A DNA stretch of 64,000 bases from Pseudomonadota bacterium (GTDB taxonomy: Bacteria > Pseudomonadota > Alphaproteobacteria > Rhizobiales > Hyphomicrobiaceae), in NCBI GenBank assembly GCA_023387235.1, contig JAEWIJ010000152.1:1-64000 (forward strand). Reading direction: 5' to 3'. The position numbers and the translations under genes were made by a program. Positions 1 through 9,856 of the stretch are shown one piece after another; within the stretch, counting starts at the first letter, position 1, and the number at the start of each line of letters is the position of its first letter. Under the pieces are notes generated by a model. That model did no database searches and was not told the origin of the DNA. It saw only the letters and a program-made list of their open reading frames with translations.

Positions 1-2
1 AC

Positions 3-341
3 CATCTATCTCTGGCGCTGGCTGACCAATCTACCGGTTTCTACATTGACGTTGGCGCTGGGCATCCTATTGCCGACAATGTCTCGTTCTGGTTCTACGA
101 GCGAGGCTGGAAGGGCATTGTCGTTGAGAAGGGCATGGACCACTCATTGCTTCGGTTTTCGGTGCGCTGGGCCTGGCCTTTCGTCGGCGGGCTGCGGGGA
201 AAAAAGCCGGGAATGCCGCAGTCCGTTCCAGGCCGAGGACAAGATACTCGCGCGAAGGGTATAATTTGCCGAAGGCATTTAACTCGGATACGTCGGGAAC
301 GCCAAAACAGAGCCAAGCTCCTATCGCGCGCCGGTGTTTGA
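3..341 (+). pseudogene. FkbM-family methyltransferase, decayed N-terminal fragment
   Basis: Reading from base 3, the first 50 or so codons give an FkbM-type SAM-methyltransferase start: GFYIDVGAGHPIADNVSFW followed by ERGWKGIVVE. The DVGAG stretch is the SAM-binding glycine motif of the family. After about base 130 the reading stays open to a stop at 341, but it turns arginine-rich and no longer resembles the family. FkbM domains usually exceed 150 residues, so only the first third survives and nothing functional is expected. The left end is cut by the window. The fragment lies directly before a truncated sulfatase, which suggests a deletion or rearrangement joint between the two. Confidence 0.55.
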
Positions 342-395
342 AGTATCGATCACGCGACACGGTCGAGTCGGCAGGCCAGGCGATATGATCTCGCC

Positions 396-1745
396 ATGAC
401 GCGGCGACTACCGCCGCTCGAGGAATTGCTGGTCATCTACATTCTCGGCGACAATGGGGCGTCCGCTGAGGCCGGCCCCTACGGCACATTCAATGAGATG
501 GCTTATCAGAACAGCGTGCTGATGACGACGCAGGACATCCTGCCGCGCCTGGAAGAGATCGGCGGGCCGACAGCATTCAACCACGTGCCTTCCGCCTGGT
601 CGCATGCAATGAACACGCCCTATCAATGGAGCAAGATCGTTGCTTCTCACTGGGGCGGTTCGCGCACCGGCATGGTGACGCGCTGGCCCAAGGGCATCAA
701 GGCCCGCGGCGAGAAGCGTCACCAGTTCACCCATGTGATCGATGTGGCGCCAACCATCCTTGAAGCTGCAGGTATCCCGATGCCGGACTTCATCAACGGC
801 ATTCAGCAAAAGCCGATGGAAGGAATCAGTTTCAACTATGTGTTCGACGATGCGGAAGCGGAGGATCGCCACACGGTCCAATATTTCGAGATCGGATGCA
901 ATCGCGGCATTTATTGCGATGGTTGGACGGCGGTAACGCGGCACTTTCTGCCGTGGCCCGACCGGCGAGACAACCCACCTGACCTGCGCGACGATGTCTG
1001 GGAGCTTTATGCACCCGACGATTACACGCAGGCGCACAACATCGCGGCCGAGAACCCTGAAAAGCTGCGCGAATTGCAGGACCGCTTTCTGATCGAGGCG
1101 ACGAAATACAACGTCCTCCCCCTCGACCCGCGCACGCGCGAACGCTTTGACGCCCGCACCGCGGGCCGCCCCGACCTGCTCAACGGACGCACGCAGATGA
1201 CCCTGATGTCCGGCATGTCGCGATTGAACGAGAATACGGTGCCCAATGTAAAGAACACCTCGTTCACGGTCACCGCCAGCGTATCGATCGGTGATGAACC
1301 GGCGCAAGGCGCGATCATCGCGCAAGGCGGTGCTTTCGGGGGCTGGTGCCTGTATTTCCGCGACGGCACCCTGGGCTACGCGCATAATTTCGTTGGCCTG
1401 GAGACCTATACTGTCAAGGCCGGTGAAACCTTGGGCAAGGGCGATCACGAGCTGGAGCTTCGCTTCGACTATGATGGCGGCGGTGCGGGCAAGGGCGGCA
1501 CGGCCACCCTGCTCTGCGGTGGGAAGGAGATCGGGTCTGGCCGTGTGGAAAAAACCGTTCCAGGCGTCTTTTCATTCGACGATTTTCTGGACGTCGGGCA
1601 AGACAACGGCGAGCCGGTGGTCAAGGACTATGCAGCGAAGGGCGGCAAGTTCAACGGCAAGATCGAGAAGGTGACGATCGACATAGACCCAAATGCCCAT
1701 CACGATCACGATCTGCTCCTGAAAGCCAAATACGCCAAGCAGTAA
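396..1745 (+). pseudogene. Arylsulfatase lacking its catalytic N-terminal part
   Basis: From about codon 12 the translation reads LVIYILGDNGASAEAG, the metal-binding D-N-G motif in the second half of large bacterial arylsulfatases (normally about 750 residues). The rest follows the family: GTFNEMAYQNS, the HWGGSRTGMVTRWPKGI loop, a VIDVAPTILEAAGI segment, and a C-terminal beta-rich domain with INGIQQKP nearby. The formylglycine motif C-x-P/A-x-R and the first metal-binding aspartates should lie 250-350 residues upstream and are absent. The first 11 codons do not resemble a sulfatase. The 449-codon frame is intact but cannot encode an active sulfatase, so I call a 5'-truncated remnant. Confidence 0.7.
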
Positions 1746-2489
1746 ATAAGGGCGTCTTCGCGGGTCGTTGCATAAATTGCGGATGTGAGTTGTGGAGAAT
1801 CGGGGGATCAACTCCGTCGTTATGGATTGAAGTTCAATTCCCAGATGCTGCACTGCGATTTCGGTGCGGGTAGCGCTGTGTGGGATAATGCACCTCGCAT
1901 TGCCCGCTGCGCCCACCCTGGGCCGCTATTGCTGCGATGCATGAGCCCGGAAGTGGCCCGGTTCGACGGAGCCCCATGTCAGCTCGTGAGGCCATAAGGG
2001 ATTTCACGCGGTAGCCTCGACCGACTATCGACTGACAGCGCAGCCATGTCGGCTTTCTCTGCGCATTGGCACTGCTCGCTCCATTGCGCTGGCGTCCTCA
2101 AATGTCTGCTTTGGGTCAAGCTCGACTGTCCGTGCCCTATCGCGGCCGGCGGCTCTTGCCCCCAAGAGCGGACCCAGGAACACTGGATGCGGTCTCGGCT
2201 CCCCGTAGCTGACGTCTACTATTTGCTAATGATCTCTGGCGGCGACCTTGTCCTCTATTCATGGGTGCCTTGCATCAATCGATCGGGATCGCTTTAGCGT
2301 CTTGCCCCGCGGCGGATCGCGATAGTAAGTGCGAGAAGGGACTTATTGCGCTGCCCTAGCGTTAACATCGCAAGGCGGCTAACTTTCGGCTCGTAAACTC
2401 AAGTCGACTGCGATGTAAGATTTTGATTCTCCATCACCGGAACATTGCAAGAAGAGTCGACATGACTCTTGAAAGCATTGCATTTTGTT
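1746..2489. other. Non-coding stretch without a convincing gene
   Basis: Short open frames here have no recognisable motif and no consistent ribosome binding site. A small AT-containing hairpin (AAGAGTC, 5-base loop, GACTCTT; 2452-2470) lies just before the tRNA remnant. The region sits between two decayed genes and probably belongs to the same degenerating island. Confidence 0.5.
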
Positions 2490-2537
2490 CCGCTTTTCAA
2501 TCTGAAAAGACGGGTTCGACTCCCGTAGGGAGCGCCA
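2490..2537 (+). pseudogene. 3' half of a tRNA gene (probable attachment-site remnant)
   Basis: Bases 2510-2526 form a perfect T arm: ACGGG, loop TTCGACT, CCCGT. It is followed by a 7-base acceptor strand AGGGAGC, discriminator G and an encoded CCA ending at 2537. Upstream, loop TTTTCAA with 3' stem TCTGA can be read as an anticodon loop with TTC (Glu), but the 5' stem pairs only partly. No D arm or 5' acceptor strand GCTCCCT is found. Only the 3' half is present, as left when an integrative element duplicates a tRNA 3' end. The amino acid is uncertain; a long variable arm of a Ser-type tRNA is an alternative reading of 2493-2509. Confidence 0.55.
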
Positions 2538-2625
2538 TGATTTACGGAAGCCATTGAGCTTCCTTTCTTCTCGCCAGATCAGTTGCTTGCAGCCTCCGAG
2601 GTGGTATCAACCGGTGGTATAAAAC

Positions 2626-3330
2626 ATGCGGGTTCTGATGGGCGTTCTCAGAAACAGACACGGCGTCTACTACGCTCGAAAGAAGGTGCCTAAAGGCCTG
2701 GAGCAGGCTGTCGCTAGAGCGATCGGATCGCCTCAGTCGAGCCTTTCGTGGCTTAAGCGTTCCCTGCACACGAAAGATGCTCGCGAGGCAAATGTAAGGG
2801 CCAAACCGGTACTGATGGAAGTTCGACCGCATCCTGGAACCTGCGGCGAAGCAACTTGCTCCAGTGGCTTTGCGTACGGAACTCGCCGAGCAGGAGATCA
2901 CACGCTTATCCGACTACTATTTTGCTTCGTAGCTGGAGGAGGACGAGGAGGCTCGGTGCGAGGGCGTGGGATCAGAAGATGTCTTCGAGCAGGTACGCAG
3001 AGATCTTGCTGCAGCTGGGGCAGAGGCAGTGTCGCCGTTTGATACCACCGGCAAGCCGCCGTTCGGTCTCTCTGAGCGCGAGTTCCAGAAGTTCCAGGAG
3101 AATGTCGATTGGCTACCCGCCACGAAGTCTGGCCCTTGCAAGGGGGAGATCTGTCGTTCATCCAAGAGGAGGTCGACGAGCTACCGAGTTCCTTCGACAT
3201 CAATCTTGATCGGAGTTCGGCTTCGTATCGGCGACTGGCTTTGGCTGTCCTGAAGCGGCAGGTCCAGGGACTTGAGGCGATAAAGCGACGCAACGAAGGA
3301 GACGTTGTCCAAACCCGCCGATTGTGGAAT
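2626..3330 (+). pseudogene. Tyrosine recombinase/integrase N-terminal region, frameshifted
   Basis: The first frame starts like rhizobial phage/island integrases: a basic segment with HGVYYARKKVPKGL, then SLHTKDAREANVRAKPVL. The reading then moves to another frame near 2820 (FDRILEPAAKQLAPVAL), meets a TAG at 2930-2932 and continues in that frame to about 3110. It shifts again to a third frame with FIQEEVDELPSSFDINLDRS and YRRLALAVLKRQVQGLEAIK to about 3310. Joined, these give a typical integrase N-terminal and core-binding region of about 230 residues. The catalytic domain (R..HxxR..Y) is missing. At least two frameshifts plus a stop show it is dead. It begins 90 bases after the tRNA remnant and points away from it, the usual int/att arrangement. 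Confidence 0.7.
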
Positions 3331-3404
3331 TCGGGGAGAGCGTTGACGGAGGTGGTACGCTGTCCGCTGCGATGGACGGCTGGTTGTTTTTCTCCTCGAC
3401 TCTA

Positions 3405-3442
3405 GCCGACGGGGCACCCGGCGTAGTGTATGCCCCGTCGGC
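3405..3442 (-). terminator. Strong hairpin downstream of the aldehyde dehydrogenase gene
   Basis: A perfect 12-bp stem (GCCGACGGGGCA with TGCCCCGTCGGC) encloses a 14-base loop. It lies 18 bases beyond the stop codon of the minus-strand aldehyde dehydrogenase. No clear T tract follows on either strand, so it may act as an mRNA 3'-end stabiliser or a weak terminator. Confidence 0.5.
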
Positions 3443-3460
3443 GTCTGATGTTGGTAGTTC

Positions 3461-4945
3461 CTAGACGACACGCCCGGACGATTTCGGCATGTCGTCCAGA
3501 ATGACGGTCTTCGTCTCGAGATAGGGCAACAGTCCCTCTGTACCGCCTTCGCGGCCTATCCCGGACTGCTTGAAGCCGCCGAATGCGATGCTGAAGTCAG
3601 TCCGGAAGGAGTTGTGTCCGACGGTGCCCGACCGTAGCCGCCTCGCCGTCGCATAGGCGCGCTCGACATCGTTGGTGAAGACCGACGCATTCAGGCCATA
3701 GATGGTGTCATTGGCGATCTCGACCGCGTTCGCCTCGCTCTCGGCTGGGATCACCGAAAGTACAGGGCCAAAAATCTCCTCTCGGGCAATCGTCGAGTTG
3801 TTGTCGACATTGGCGAACACGGTGGGCTCGATGAAGTAGCCGCGGTTGAGGTGCGCTGGGCGTCCGCCGCCGGTCGCGAGTGTCGCGCCTTCAGCCTTGC
3901 CCTTCGCGATGTAGCCCTCGACGCGATCCCGCTGGCGGCTCATGGCCAGAGGACCCATCTCGCACGATGGATCGAACGGATCGCCAACCTTCACTTTGCT
4001 GAAGGACTCGCTGAGCGCTTCGACGAGGGCATCGTGGCGTTTCTTGGTCACGACGATCCGCGTCAGCGACGAGCACACCTGACCTGTCAGAAAGGTCGCG
4101 CGTCCTGCAATCGTCTTTGCCGCCGTACCAACATCGTAGTCATCCAGGATGACCGCCGCCGACTTGCCGCCCAGCTCGAGCGTGCAGCGGGCAATGCGCT
4201 CACCGCAGATGGAGGCAATCCGGCGGCCGGCCGCCGTCGATCCCGTGAATGTAATCTTGTCGATGCCGGGATGGCGGACGAGAAGCTCGGATACTTCCCG
4301 GTCGGCAGTCAGGATGTTGAGGACACCCGGCGGAAGACCAACTTTTTCGCATACTTCGGCGATGATGTAGGCGGCACCGGGCGCTTCGGGCGAAGCTTTC
4401 ACGACAACAGTGCAGCCCGCAATAAGTGCTGGTGCGCATTTGTTGGCGATCAGGCCTGGTGGCCCGTTCCAGGGAATGATGGCGCCGACGACACCCACAG
4501 GCTCGCGGACCAGCAGTCCGACATTGCCGCCAGCACGCGGCGTGTGCCGCTCCTGGAAGGGGAACGTGTCCGCGAGGCCGGCGTAGTAGTTGTAAGTGTA
4601 GCTGAGGCCGGCCAGGCGGGTCTTCGCGATGCTGTGGACCATGCCGGACTCTGTCGTCTGGATCAGCGCGCCTTCTTCGACACGCTTGTCGAGCTCGTCG
4701 GCAATGGCACGCAGATACCCGGCCCGCTCGGCATGCGACATGCGAGGCCAGGGGCCATAGTCAAAGGCTTTGCGCGCTGCAGCGACCGCGCGGTTGACGT
4801 CGATTTCCTGGGCCTCGGCGACCTGAGCAAACAGCTCCTCGGTTGCAGAATTCAGGACAGTGATCTTGGACGCGCTCGATGGCTTGGTCCATTTTCCGTC
4901 AATGAAGAACAGATCAGGATATTTGATCGGAGCTTGAGCGTTCAT
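3461..4945 (-). CDS. Aldehyde dehydrogenase family protein
   Basis: An NAD(P)-dependent aldehyde dehydrogenase of 494 residues, the usual length. It should oxidise an aldehyde to the acid in the cytoplasm. Visible family marks are FTGSTAAGR for cofactor binding, the catalytic glutamate in LELGGKS (about residue 257), the nucleophilic cysteine in GQVCSS (about 291) and the C-terminal GGFKQSGIGREGG. The start at 4945 (MNAQAPI) is chosen because AAGGAG lies 10 bases upstream. A longer open frame to 5122 has an N-terminus unlike the family. It is transcribed alone, with a strong hairpin behind it. The substrate cannot be told; similarity is to the broad betaine-aldehyde/geranial dehydrogenase-like group. 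Confidence 0.93.
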   Translation of the reverse strand: MNAQAPIKYPDLFFIDGKWTKPSSASKITVLNSATEELFAQVAEAQEIDVNRAVAAARKAFDYGPWPRMSHAERAGYLRAIADELDKRVEEGALIQTTESGMVHSIAKTRLAGLSYTYNYYAGLADTFPFQERHTPRAGGNVGLLVREPVGVVGAIIPWNGPPGLIANKCAPALIAGCTVVVKASPEAPGAAYIIAEVCEKVGLPPGVLNILTADREVSELLVRHPGIDKITFTGSTAAGRRIASICGERIARCTLELGGKSAAVILDDYDVGTAAKTIAGRATFLTGQVCSSLTRIVVTKKRHDALVEALSESFSKVKVGDPFDPSCEMGPLAMSRQRDRVEGYIAKGKAEGATLATGGGRPAHLNRGYFIEPTVFANVDNNSTIAREEIFGPVLSVIPAESEANAVEIANDTIYGLNASVFTNDVERAYATARRLRSGTVGHNSFRTDFSIAFGGFKQSGIGREGGTEGLLPYLETKTVILDDMPKSSGRVV

Positions 4946-5461
4946 ATGCGTTTGTCTCCTTGCGTTGGCCATCCTCGATCGGGATCGCGAGCGCCTCTCA
5001 GCGCTATCAGCTTTGATGGGAAGCCATCCGATATGTTTGCATAGATATATCGTTTGCGGTACCCATTTGAGCAATGCGAGCCCAGACTTGGCCGCGATGC
5101 AGGACGCCGAACGGTCATTCATTGTGGACCGAGCGGGAGCGATGGCGGCGATGAGCCGCTGTTTGCCTTAGAACTTCCCTGTCGGTCCGCGCCGAGCAAG
5201 TTCAAGAAATACCGGAACCGGTTCTGCGAGATGTCGCCACGTCTTCCTAACTGACTGACCGCTGGTTGTGCGGATGCCGAACGGCCTTTCGCGAGCGCGG
5301 TCGTGGACTTCGATGCCGAGATAGCTCTTGCTGGAGGAGGCGATCAGCAAGTCGCGGCGTTCGATGGCGACCGGTTGCGAGCCGGTCACCATCGGCCTCC
5401 GCACAGCGAACGGCCTCTTTGCAACTCATCGAGACGGAGGCGGTGCTAGCCTGAAAATCGA
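4946..5461. other. Intergenic stretch, no convincing gene
   Basis: This 516-base gap contains the upstream region of the aldehyde dehydrogenase. Short frames exist on both strands; the best is minus 5168-5404, 78 codons. None has a recognisable domain or a well-spaced ribosome binding site. I found no tRNA or clear hairpin here. Confidence 0.4.
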
Positions 5462-6427
5462 TCAGTAGTCCCAGAAGACCGGCACCCAGCGAAAGGCGTC
5501 GCCATCTACGGCGACCCGGCCGACAGATGGGAACGGCAGATGCGTGGCAACCAGCATCTCGCCGCTTTCAGCCAGCTCCCGCAAGAGAGAGATCCGAACG
5601 CGTGCCGCTTCCTCGGGATCGTGCTCGAAGCCGTTGTACCAGTCGGGATGATCGAACCCGACCGCGAACACGGCGTCGCCGGCAAACGTCAGTCGGTCGC
5701 GACCGGATGCCACGCGGACCACGCTGTGCCCAGGGGTGTGGCCGCCGGTGCGGCGGACGACCACGCCCGGCGCTACCTCGTGCGCCTCATCGAAAAGCCG
5801 CAGCTGATCGCGGTACTCTTTCACAAACAGCTTGGCGGTTGCACGAAGCGCGTCGGGGAACCCCGGCGGCATCGAGGCCTGGGTAAAATCGGGCGCTTCC
5901 CAGAACGCGACCTCGGCGGCCGCGACGTGGATGCGAAGGTCCGGACGCAGCCGCTCCTTCACGCCGCCGACAACCAGCCCGCCGATGTGGTCCATGTGCA
6001 TGTGCGTCAGCACCACGTCGGTCACAGAGCCGAGATCGATTCCGGCTGCCTCCAGGCGCTTGATCAACTGCCCGGCTCGCGGCAGGTTTAGATTGGGGTC
6101 CATCCCGAGACCGGCGTCGATGAGTATGGTCTGCGCGCCGCTGCGCACCACGACGACGTTCAGCGACCAGTCGAAAGCGTCCGACGGCAGGTACATATCC
6201 TGCATCCAGGCTGCGCGGACGACAGGGTCGGCGTTGTGCCCGAGCATTGCGGTCGGGAGCGGCAGCACGCCATCGCTAACGACCAGTACGTCGATATCGC
6301 CGACACGCACCGCGTAGCGTGAAGGGACCAACTCGTCGAGCCGCCTAGCGGCGGATGAGGCATCGTCCAATGTCATGTTTGCGTCCTGCCGAACAGCCGT
6401 GCGGGGCTTTACGTCTGTGAGTGACAT
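5462..6427 (-). CDS. MBL-fold metallo-hydrolase
   Basis: A 321-residue metallo-beta-lactamase-fold hydrolase. The zinc motif HxHxDH is seen as THMHMDHIGG (His142, His144, Asp146, His147), followed by a later GHTPGHSVV histidine motif and FAGDAVF supplying the bridging aspartate. The layout, with LIDAGLG before the metal site, matches the family containing quorum-quenching lactonases (AttM/AiiB type) and other ester or thioester hydrolases; the substrate is not predictable. The start is supported by AGGAG seven bases upstream. It lies in the same direction as the two following minus-strand genes with short gaps, so co-transcription is plausible. Confidence 0.88.
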   Translation of the reverse strand: MSLTDVKPRTAVRQDANMTLDDASSAARRLDELVPSRYAVRVGDIDVLVVSDGVLPLPTAMLGHNADPVVRAAWMQDMYLPSDAFDWSLNVVVVRSGAQTILIDAGLGMDPNLNLPRAGQLIKRLEAAGIDLGSVTDVVLTHMHMDHIGGLVVGGVKERLRPDLRIHVAAAEVAFWEAPDFTQASMPPGFPDALRATAKLFVKEYRDQLRLFDEAHEVAPGVVVRRTGGHTPGHSVVRVASGRDRLTFAGDAVFAVGFDHPDWYNGFEHDPEEAARVRISLLRELAESGEMLVATHLPFPSVGRVAVDGDAFRWVPVFWDY

Positions 6428-6516
6428 GGTGGGCTCCTGTTTGTGGATCGCGATGTTTCTTGGATTGAGGCTTTAGGGGCTGTGATCGTGGAGTGCGCAG
6501 CCCACTGCGGGAGGGA

Positions 6517-7722
6517 CTACAGGTCTGTGACGCGCTCCGGGTCGGCCGAAGCCAACGCAGCGGCGCGCTCGGGTTTCGGCGGGTAGATCCACACCGTGTT
6601 TATCTCCTGCTTGGTTTTCTTGGCCTCGGCGCCCACCATCTCCACCTTGCGCTCCCAGCCGCGCGTGAAGAGTGCGCCGGCCTCTCCGAGGTCGAGGCAG
6701 GTGACGTAGGCTCTCTGGTGATAAGGCTTGCTGGGCACGCCAAGTAGTTCAGCGGCTGCGTTGTAGCCCGCAAAAGCGCCCATGCGCGTCGCGTGCTGGC
6801 AGGACATCAGCGCGTAGTTGCCGATATCGTCGCTTGCTGCCTTGGCAGCATCGCCCGTGGCAAAGACGCGGGGAACAGAAGAAACGCGCAAATCCCTGTC
6901 GACGATCAATCGTCCAAGATTGTCCCGCTCTGCCGGGATCTGCGTGGTCAGTGGTGCGGCGCGAATGCCGGCAGCCCAGATCACGGTCTGCGTCTCGATG
7001 TGTTCGCCGTCGCTCAGTGTGACGCCGCCCTTGTCGAGCGACGCGACGCCGACGCCGACGCGGGTTTCCACGCCAAGCTTGCGCAGCGCATCCTCGATGA
7101 TCGGCCGCGGGGCTTCGCCCATGTCGCGAGCGATCACCGGGTTGCGCTCGACGATGACGACGCGAGGATTGGCGGTTTCTCCGAGAACGGCACGCAGACG
7201 TGCCGGCATCTCCGTCGCGGCCTCGATGCCGGTGAAACCGCCGCCCGCGACGACTACCGTATTGCGCGCCGGCGATGCGGGAAGGCTGGCCAGGCTGCTC
7301 AGGTGACGATCCAAGGCTATCGCATCATCAAGACTGTCGACGCTGAAGCTGTGATCGCCAAGGCCGGGAATATCAGGGCGGAACAGCCTGCTTCCCGTGG
7401 CTAGCACCAGTCGATCGTAGGACAGCTTCTTTCGTTTGCCGCCGATATCGACGATCTCCACGACGCCGGACTTGGTATCGATCTTTTCGGCGCGGCCCTG
7501 CACATAGTCGACATCGATGGCGTTGAGTACGTCCAGGAGGGGCGCCGTCAGCGTCTCCGGTTTCGGCTCGTAGAGCCGTGGACGAACGACAAGCGTCGGC
7601 TCGGGAGAAACCAGCGCGATCTCGAGCTCTTCGGGCGAGACGCCCTTGATGTCGCGCAGACGTGCAGCGGAGAGCGCCGCGTACATACCGGCGAAGCCGG
7701 CGCCTATGATGACTATTCGCAT
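6517..7722 (-). CDS. NAD(P)/FAD-dependent oxidoreductase, type II NADH dehydrogenase-like
   Basis: A 401-residue two-dinucleotide-fold flavoprotein. The N-terminal MRIVIIGAGFAGMYAAL carries the FAD GxGxxG, and VVVAGGGFTGIEAA marks the NAD(P)H fold. RVFATGDAAK is the C-terminal FAD motif. The later HQRAYVTCLDLGEAG region resembles NDH-2 and related membrane-peripheral NADH:quinone reductases. It probably passes electrons from NAD(P)H to a quinone or a small acceptor. GGAG lies seven bases before the ATG. It is upstream of the MBL hydrolase and downstream of the alpha/beta-hydrolase on the same strand. Confidence 0.85.
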   Translation of the reverse strand: MRIVIIGAGFAGMYAALSAARLRDIKGVSPEELEIALVSPEPTLVVRPRLYEPKPETLTAPLLDVLNAIDVDYVQGRAEKIDTKSGVVEIVDIGGKRKKLSYDRLVLATGSRLFRPDIPGLGDHSFSVDSLDDAIALDRHLSSLASLPASPARNTVVVAGGGFTGIEAATEMPARLRAVLGETANPRVVIVERNPVIARDMGEAPRPIIEDALRKLGVETRVGVGVASLDKGGVTLSDGEHIETQTVIWAAGIRAAPLTTQIPAERDNLGRLIVDRDLRVSSVPRVFATGDAAKAASDDIGNYALMSCQHATRMGAFAGYNAAAELLGVPSKPYHQRAYVTCLDLGEAGALFTRGWERKVEMVGAEAKKTKQEINTVWIYPPKPERAAALASADPERVTDL

Positions 7723-7809
7723 GTGATCAACTCCACTCTTTGGTTTTGGGATGGCTTCACGCCCTCGCCGTCGGCGGCAATCGAGTGACCGCCCGAGACG
7801 CGCCGGGCG

Positions 7810-8640
7810 TCAGCTCTTGATGAATGCGAGAAGCTCTTCATTGACGAGATCGGCGTGCGTTGTGCACATGCCGTGCGGCAGCTTCTCGTAGATCTTGAGC
7901 TTGCTGTTCTTCAGCAGTTTCGCCGACAGCGGCGCCGAGTCGGCAACCGGTACGATCTGATCGTCATCGCCATGCATGACGAGGGTCGGGACGACGATGC
8001 TTCCGAGATCCTCGGCGAAGTCCGTTTCCGAAAATGCCTTGACGCCCTCGTATTGCGCCTTGACGCCGCCCATCATGGCCTGGTGCCACCAATTCCAGAT
8101 GTTTGCCTGCGAAGGCTGGGCGCCCGGTCGGTTGTAGCCATAGAAGGGGCCGCTCGCGAAATCGAGATAGAACTGCCCTCTGTTGGCCGCGAGCGCGTTG
8201 CGCAACTCATCGAACACTTGGATCGGCAGACCGCCGGGGTTGGCTGCCGTCTTGAGCATGAGTGGCGGCACGGCTCCGATCAGCACCAGTTTGGACACGC
8301 GCCCCTTGCCGTGGCGCGCGACATAGCGCGTCGCCTCCCCACCGCCGGTGGAATGACCGATATGAATGGTATCGCGAAGGTCGAGATGTTCGACAACCGC
8401 CGCAGCATCAGCCGCGTAGTGATCCATATCATGGCCGTCGCTCACCTGGGTCGAGCGGCCGTGACCGCGGCGGTCATGTGCGATGACGCGGTAGCCCTTG
8501 CCGACGAAAAAGAGCATCTGGTTGTCCCAGTCGTCGGAGCTCAGCGGCCAGCCGTGGTGAAAGACGATCGGCTGTGCAGTCTTCGGTCCCCAGTCCTTGA
8601 AGAAGATCTGGACACCATCTCTAGTGGTGAGGATCGTCAT
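7810..8640 (-). CDS. Alpha/beta hydrolase of the non-heme haloperoxidase type
   Basis: A 276-residue single-domain alpha/beta-hydrolase. The start [16 protein letters not shown] and the oxyanion region [12 protein letters not shown] are typical of cofactor-free chloroperoxidases/esterases. The nucleophile is Ser97 in GHSTGG. The acid lies in [10 protein letters not shown], and the C-terminal LPHGMCTTH supplies the histidine. Such enzymes hydrolyse esters and can show perhydrolase activity. It is first in the minus-strand set with the NDH-2-like and MBL genes, which hints at a shared detoxification or catabolic role, but no substrate can be assigned. Confidence 0.9.
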   Translation of the reverse strand: MTILTTRDGVQIFFKDWGPKTAQPIVFHHGWPLSSDDWDNQMLFFVGKGYRVIAHDRRGHGRSTQVSDGHDMDHYAADAAAVVEHLDLRDTIHIGHSTGGGEATRYVARHGKGRVSKLVLIGAVPPLMLKTAANPGGLPIQVFDELRNALAANRGQFYLDFASGPFYGYNRPGAQPSQANIWNWWHQAMMGGVKAQYEGVKAFSETDFAEDLGSIVVPTLVMHGDDDQIVPVADSAPLSAKLLKNSKLKIYEKLPHGMCTTHADLVNEELLAFIKS

Positions 8641-8892
8641 ATGATTGTCCTTAGAGCGGAGCGCAAGCGCGCTGTTTTCTGTAGTTGCCGTCCGTCAGGT
8701 TCGCCCGACGCTCAACCAATTGCGCACTTCCCCCGCGGGCTGAAATCGTGCCGTGGCATTGAATCCGCCCGACGAAAGGTTTGGCCTACCTGCACCTTGG
8801 GCCAGGGTAGGCCCGGCGCCGCGCTGGAACTACGCTCAGGTCTAGGTTGAGCTAGCCCTTGTCCCGATCGACCGGGTGATCCGGGCCCTCAT

Positions 8893-9744
8893 ATGCTGTC
8901 GAACGCGCATGACCAGGATGCGTCGCATTGCGTGCTCGTCGACACGAGTGAGGTTCAAGACATGCAGTCCGCGCTACAGAAAGTCGATGAAAGGGCCTTC
9001 CAGCGTCTGTCCTCATCCGACGCGTTGCGTGAAGAACGCGCGCCACTCCGGCTCGAAGCCCTGGGGATGATGACGGCGGGCATCGTCCATGATCTCGGCA
9101 ACATAGTTCAGATCCTCTCGAGCACAGTTGAGCTGCTCGATCAGCACCCGACCATCCGGGCGGATTCGTCGCTGCAGGCACCGATACGCCGCGCCGTCAG
9201 CTCGGTGGCGCGCGCGGGCGCATTGATTGCGCAGGTCCTCAAGTTCGCGCGCGGGGGAAGAGCCGAGCAGGAGGGCATCGATCTGAAATCGTGCTTGCTG
9301 GAACTCGAGCCGTTGCTGCGCTGGATTTCCGGCAGCAGGATGCGCATTGACATCCGAGTCGATGCAGATGTGCCACCAGTAGTTTGCAATCGATCGGATC
9401 TTGAAGGTGCGATCCTCAATCTTGCGCTCAACGCCCGCGATGCGATGCCAGGGTGCGGGACGCTCTCCATCGGCGCAGTTTCGCGCCGCAACGGCCACAT
9501 CATTGCTGAAGTGGCGATCAGTGTCGGAGATACTGGCCGCGGCATGTCTTCACAAACCATGGCACGCGCATTGGAGCCGTTCTTCACCACGAAAGCCGCG
9601 GGGCGCGGAAATGGTCTCGGATTGACGATGGTCCATCGGTTCGCGCAGGAGGCGGGCGGCCGCGTGACCCTCGAAAGCAGGCCGGGCCTCGGCACGACGG
9701 TTACATTGCTGCTTCCAGCGGGGCCAAGCCACCTGGAGCGCTAA
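8893..9744 (+). CDS. Soluble sensor histidine kinase without an obvious sensor domain
   Basis: 283 residues. After about 55 residues of undefined sequence comes a dimerisation/phosphoacceptor helix with the H box GIVHDLGN. The ATP-binding domain follows: N box LNLALNARDAM, G1 DTGRGM, F box EPFFTTK, G2 GLGLTMV. There is no membrane segment and no recognisable PAS or GAF domain, so it must be an intracellular or partner-dependent kinase. It is the first gene of a plus-strand signalling array (second kinase, three receiver proteins, AraC protein). Divergent from the haloperoxidase gene, it shares a 250-base upstream region with it. The exact start is uncertain. Confidence 0.85.
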   Translation: MLSNAHDQDASHCVLVDTSEVQDMQSALQKVDERAFQRLSSSDALREERAPLRLEALGMMTAGIVHDLGNIVQILSSTVELLDQHPTIRADSSLQAPIRRAVSSVARAGALIAQVLKFARGGRAEQEGIDLKSCLLELEPLLRWISGSRMRIDIRVDADVPPVVCNRSDLEGAILNLALNARDAMPGCGTLSIGAVSRRNGHIIAEVAISVGDTGRGMSSQTMARALEPFFTTKAAGRGNGLGLTMVHRFAQEAGGRVTLESRPGLGTTVTLLLPAGPSHLER

Positions 9745-9856
9745 CGGCGCGCAGCGGCGAGGCCTCCAGGGCTGTAGACCCTCATAGATATCCATTAGAT
9801 GCTGCCGGCGACGGGCCTGCTATTGTCGCGACATATGACTGCCGGAGCGACCGATC

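Noticed and set aside
408..1448. Long minus-strand open frame (346 codons) opposite the sulfatase remnant
   Set aside because: No motif, arginine- and aspartate-rich shadow composition typical of GC-rich antisense frames.
2490..2537. Could be the 3' end of a tmRNA gene
   Set aside because: tmRNA ends with ACCA after an alanine-type acceptor (G3-U70); here the discriminator is G and no tag-coding region or 5' domain lies upstream.
5168..5404. 78-codon minus-strand frame upstream of the MBL hydrolase
   Set aside because: The GGAGG near an internal ATG is only three bases away, and the peptide has no recognisable domain.
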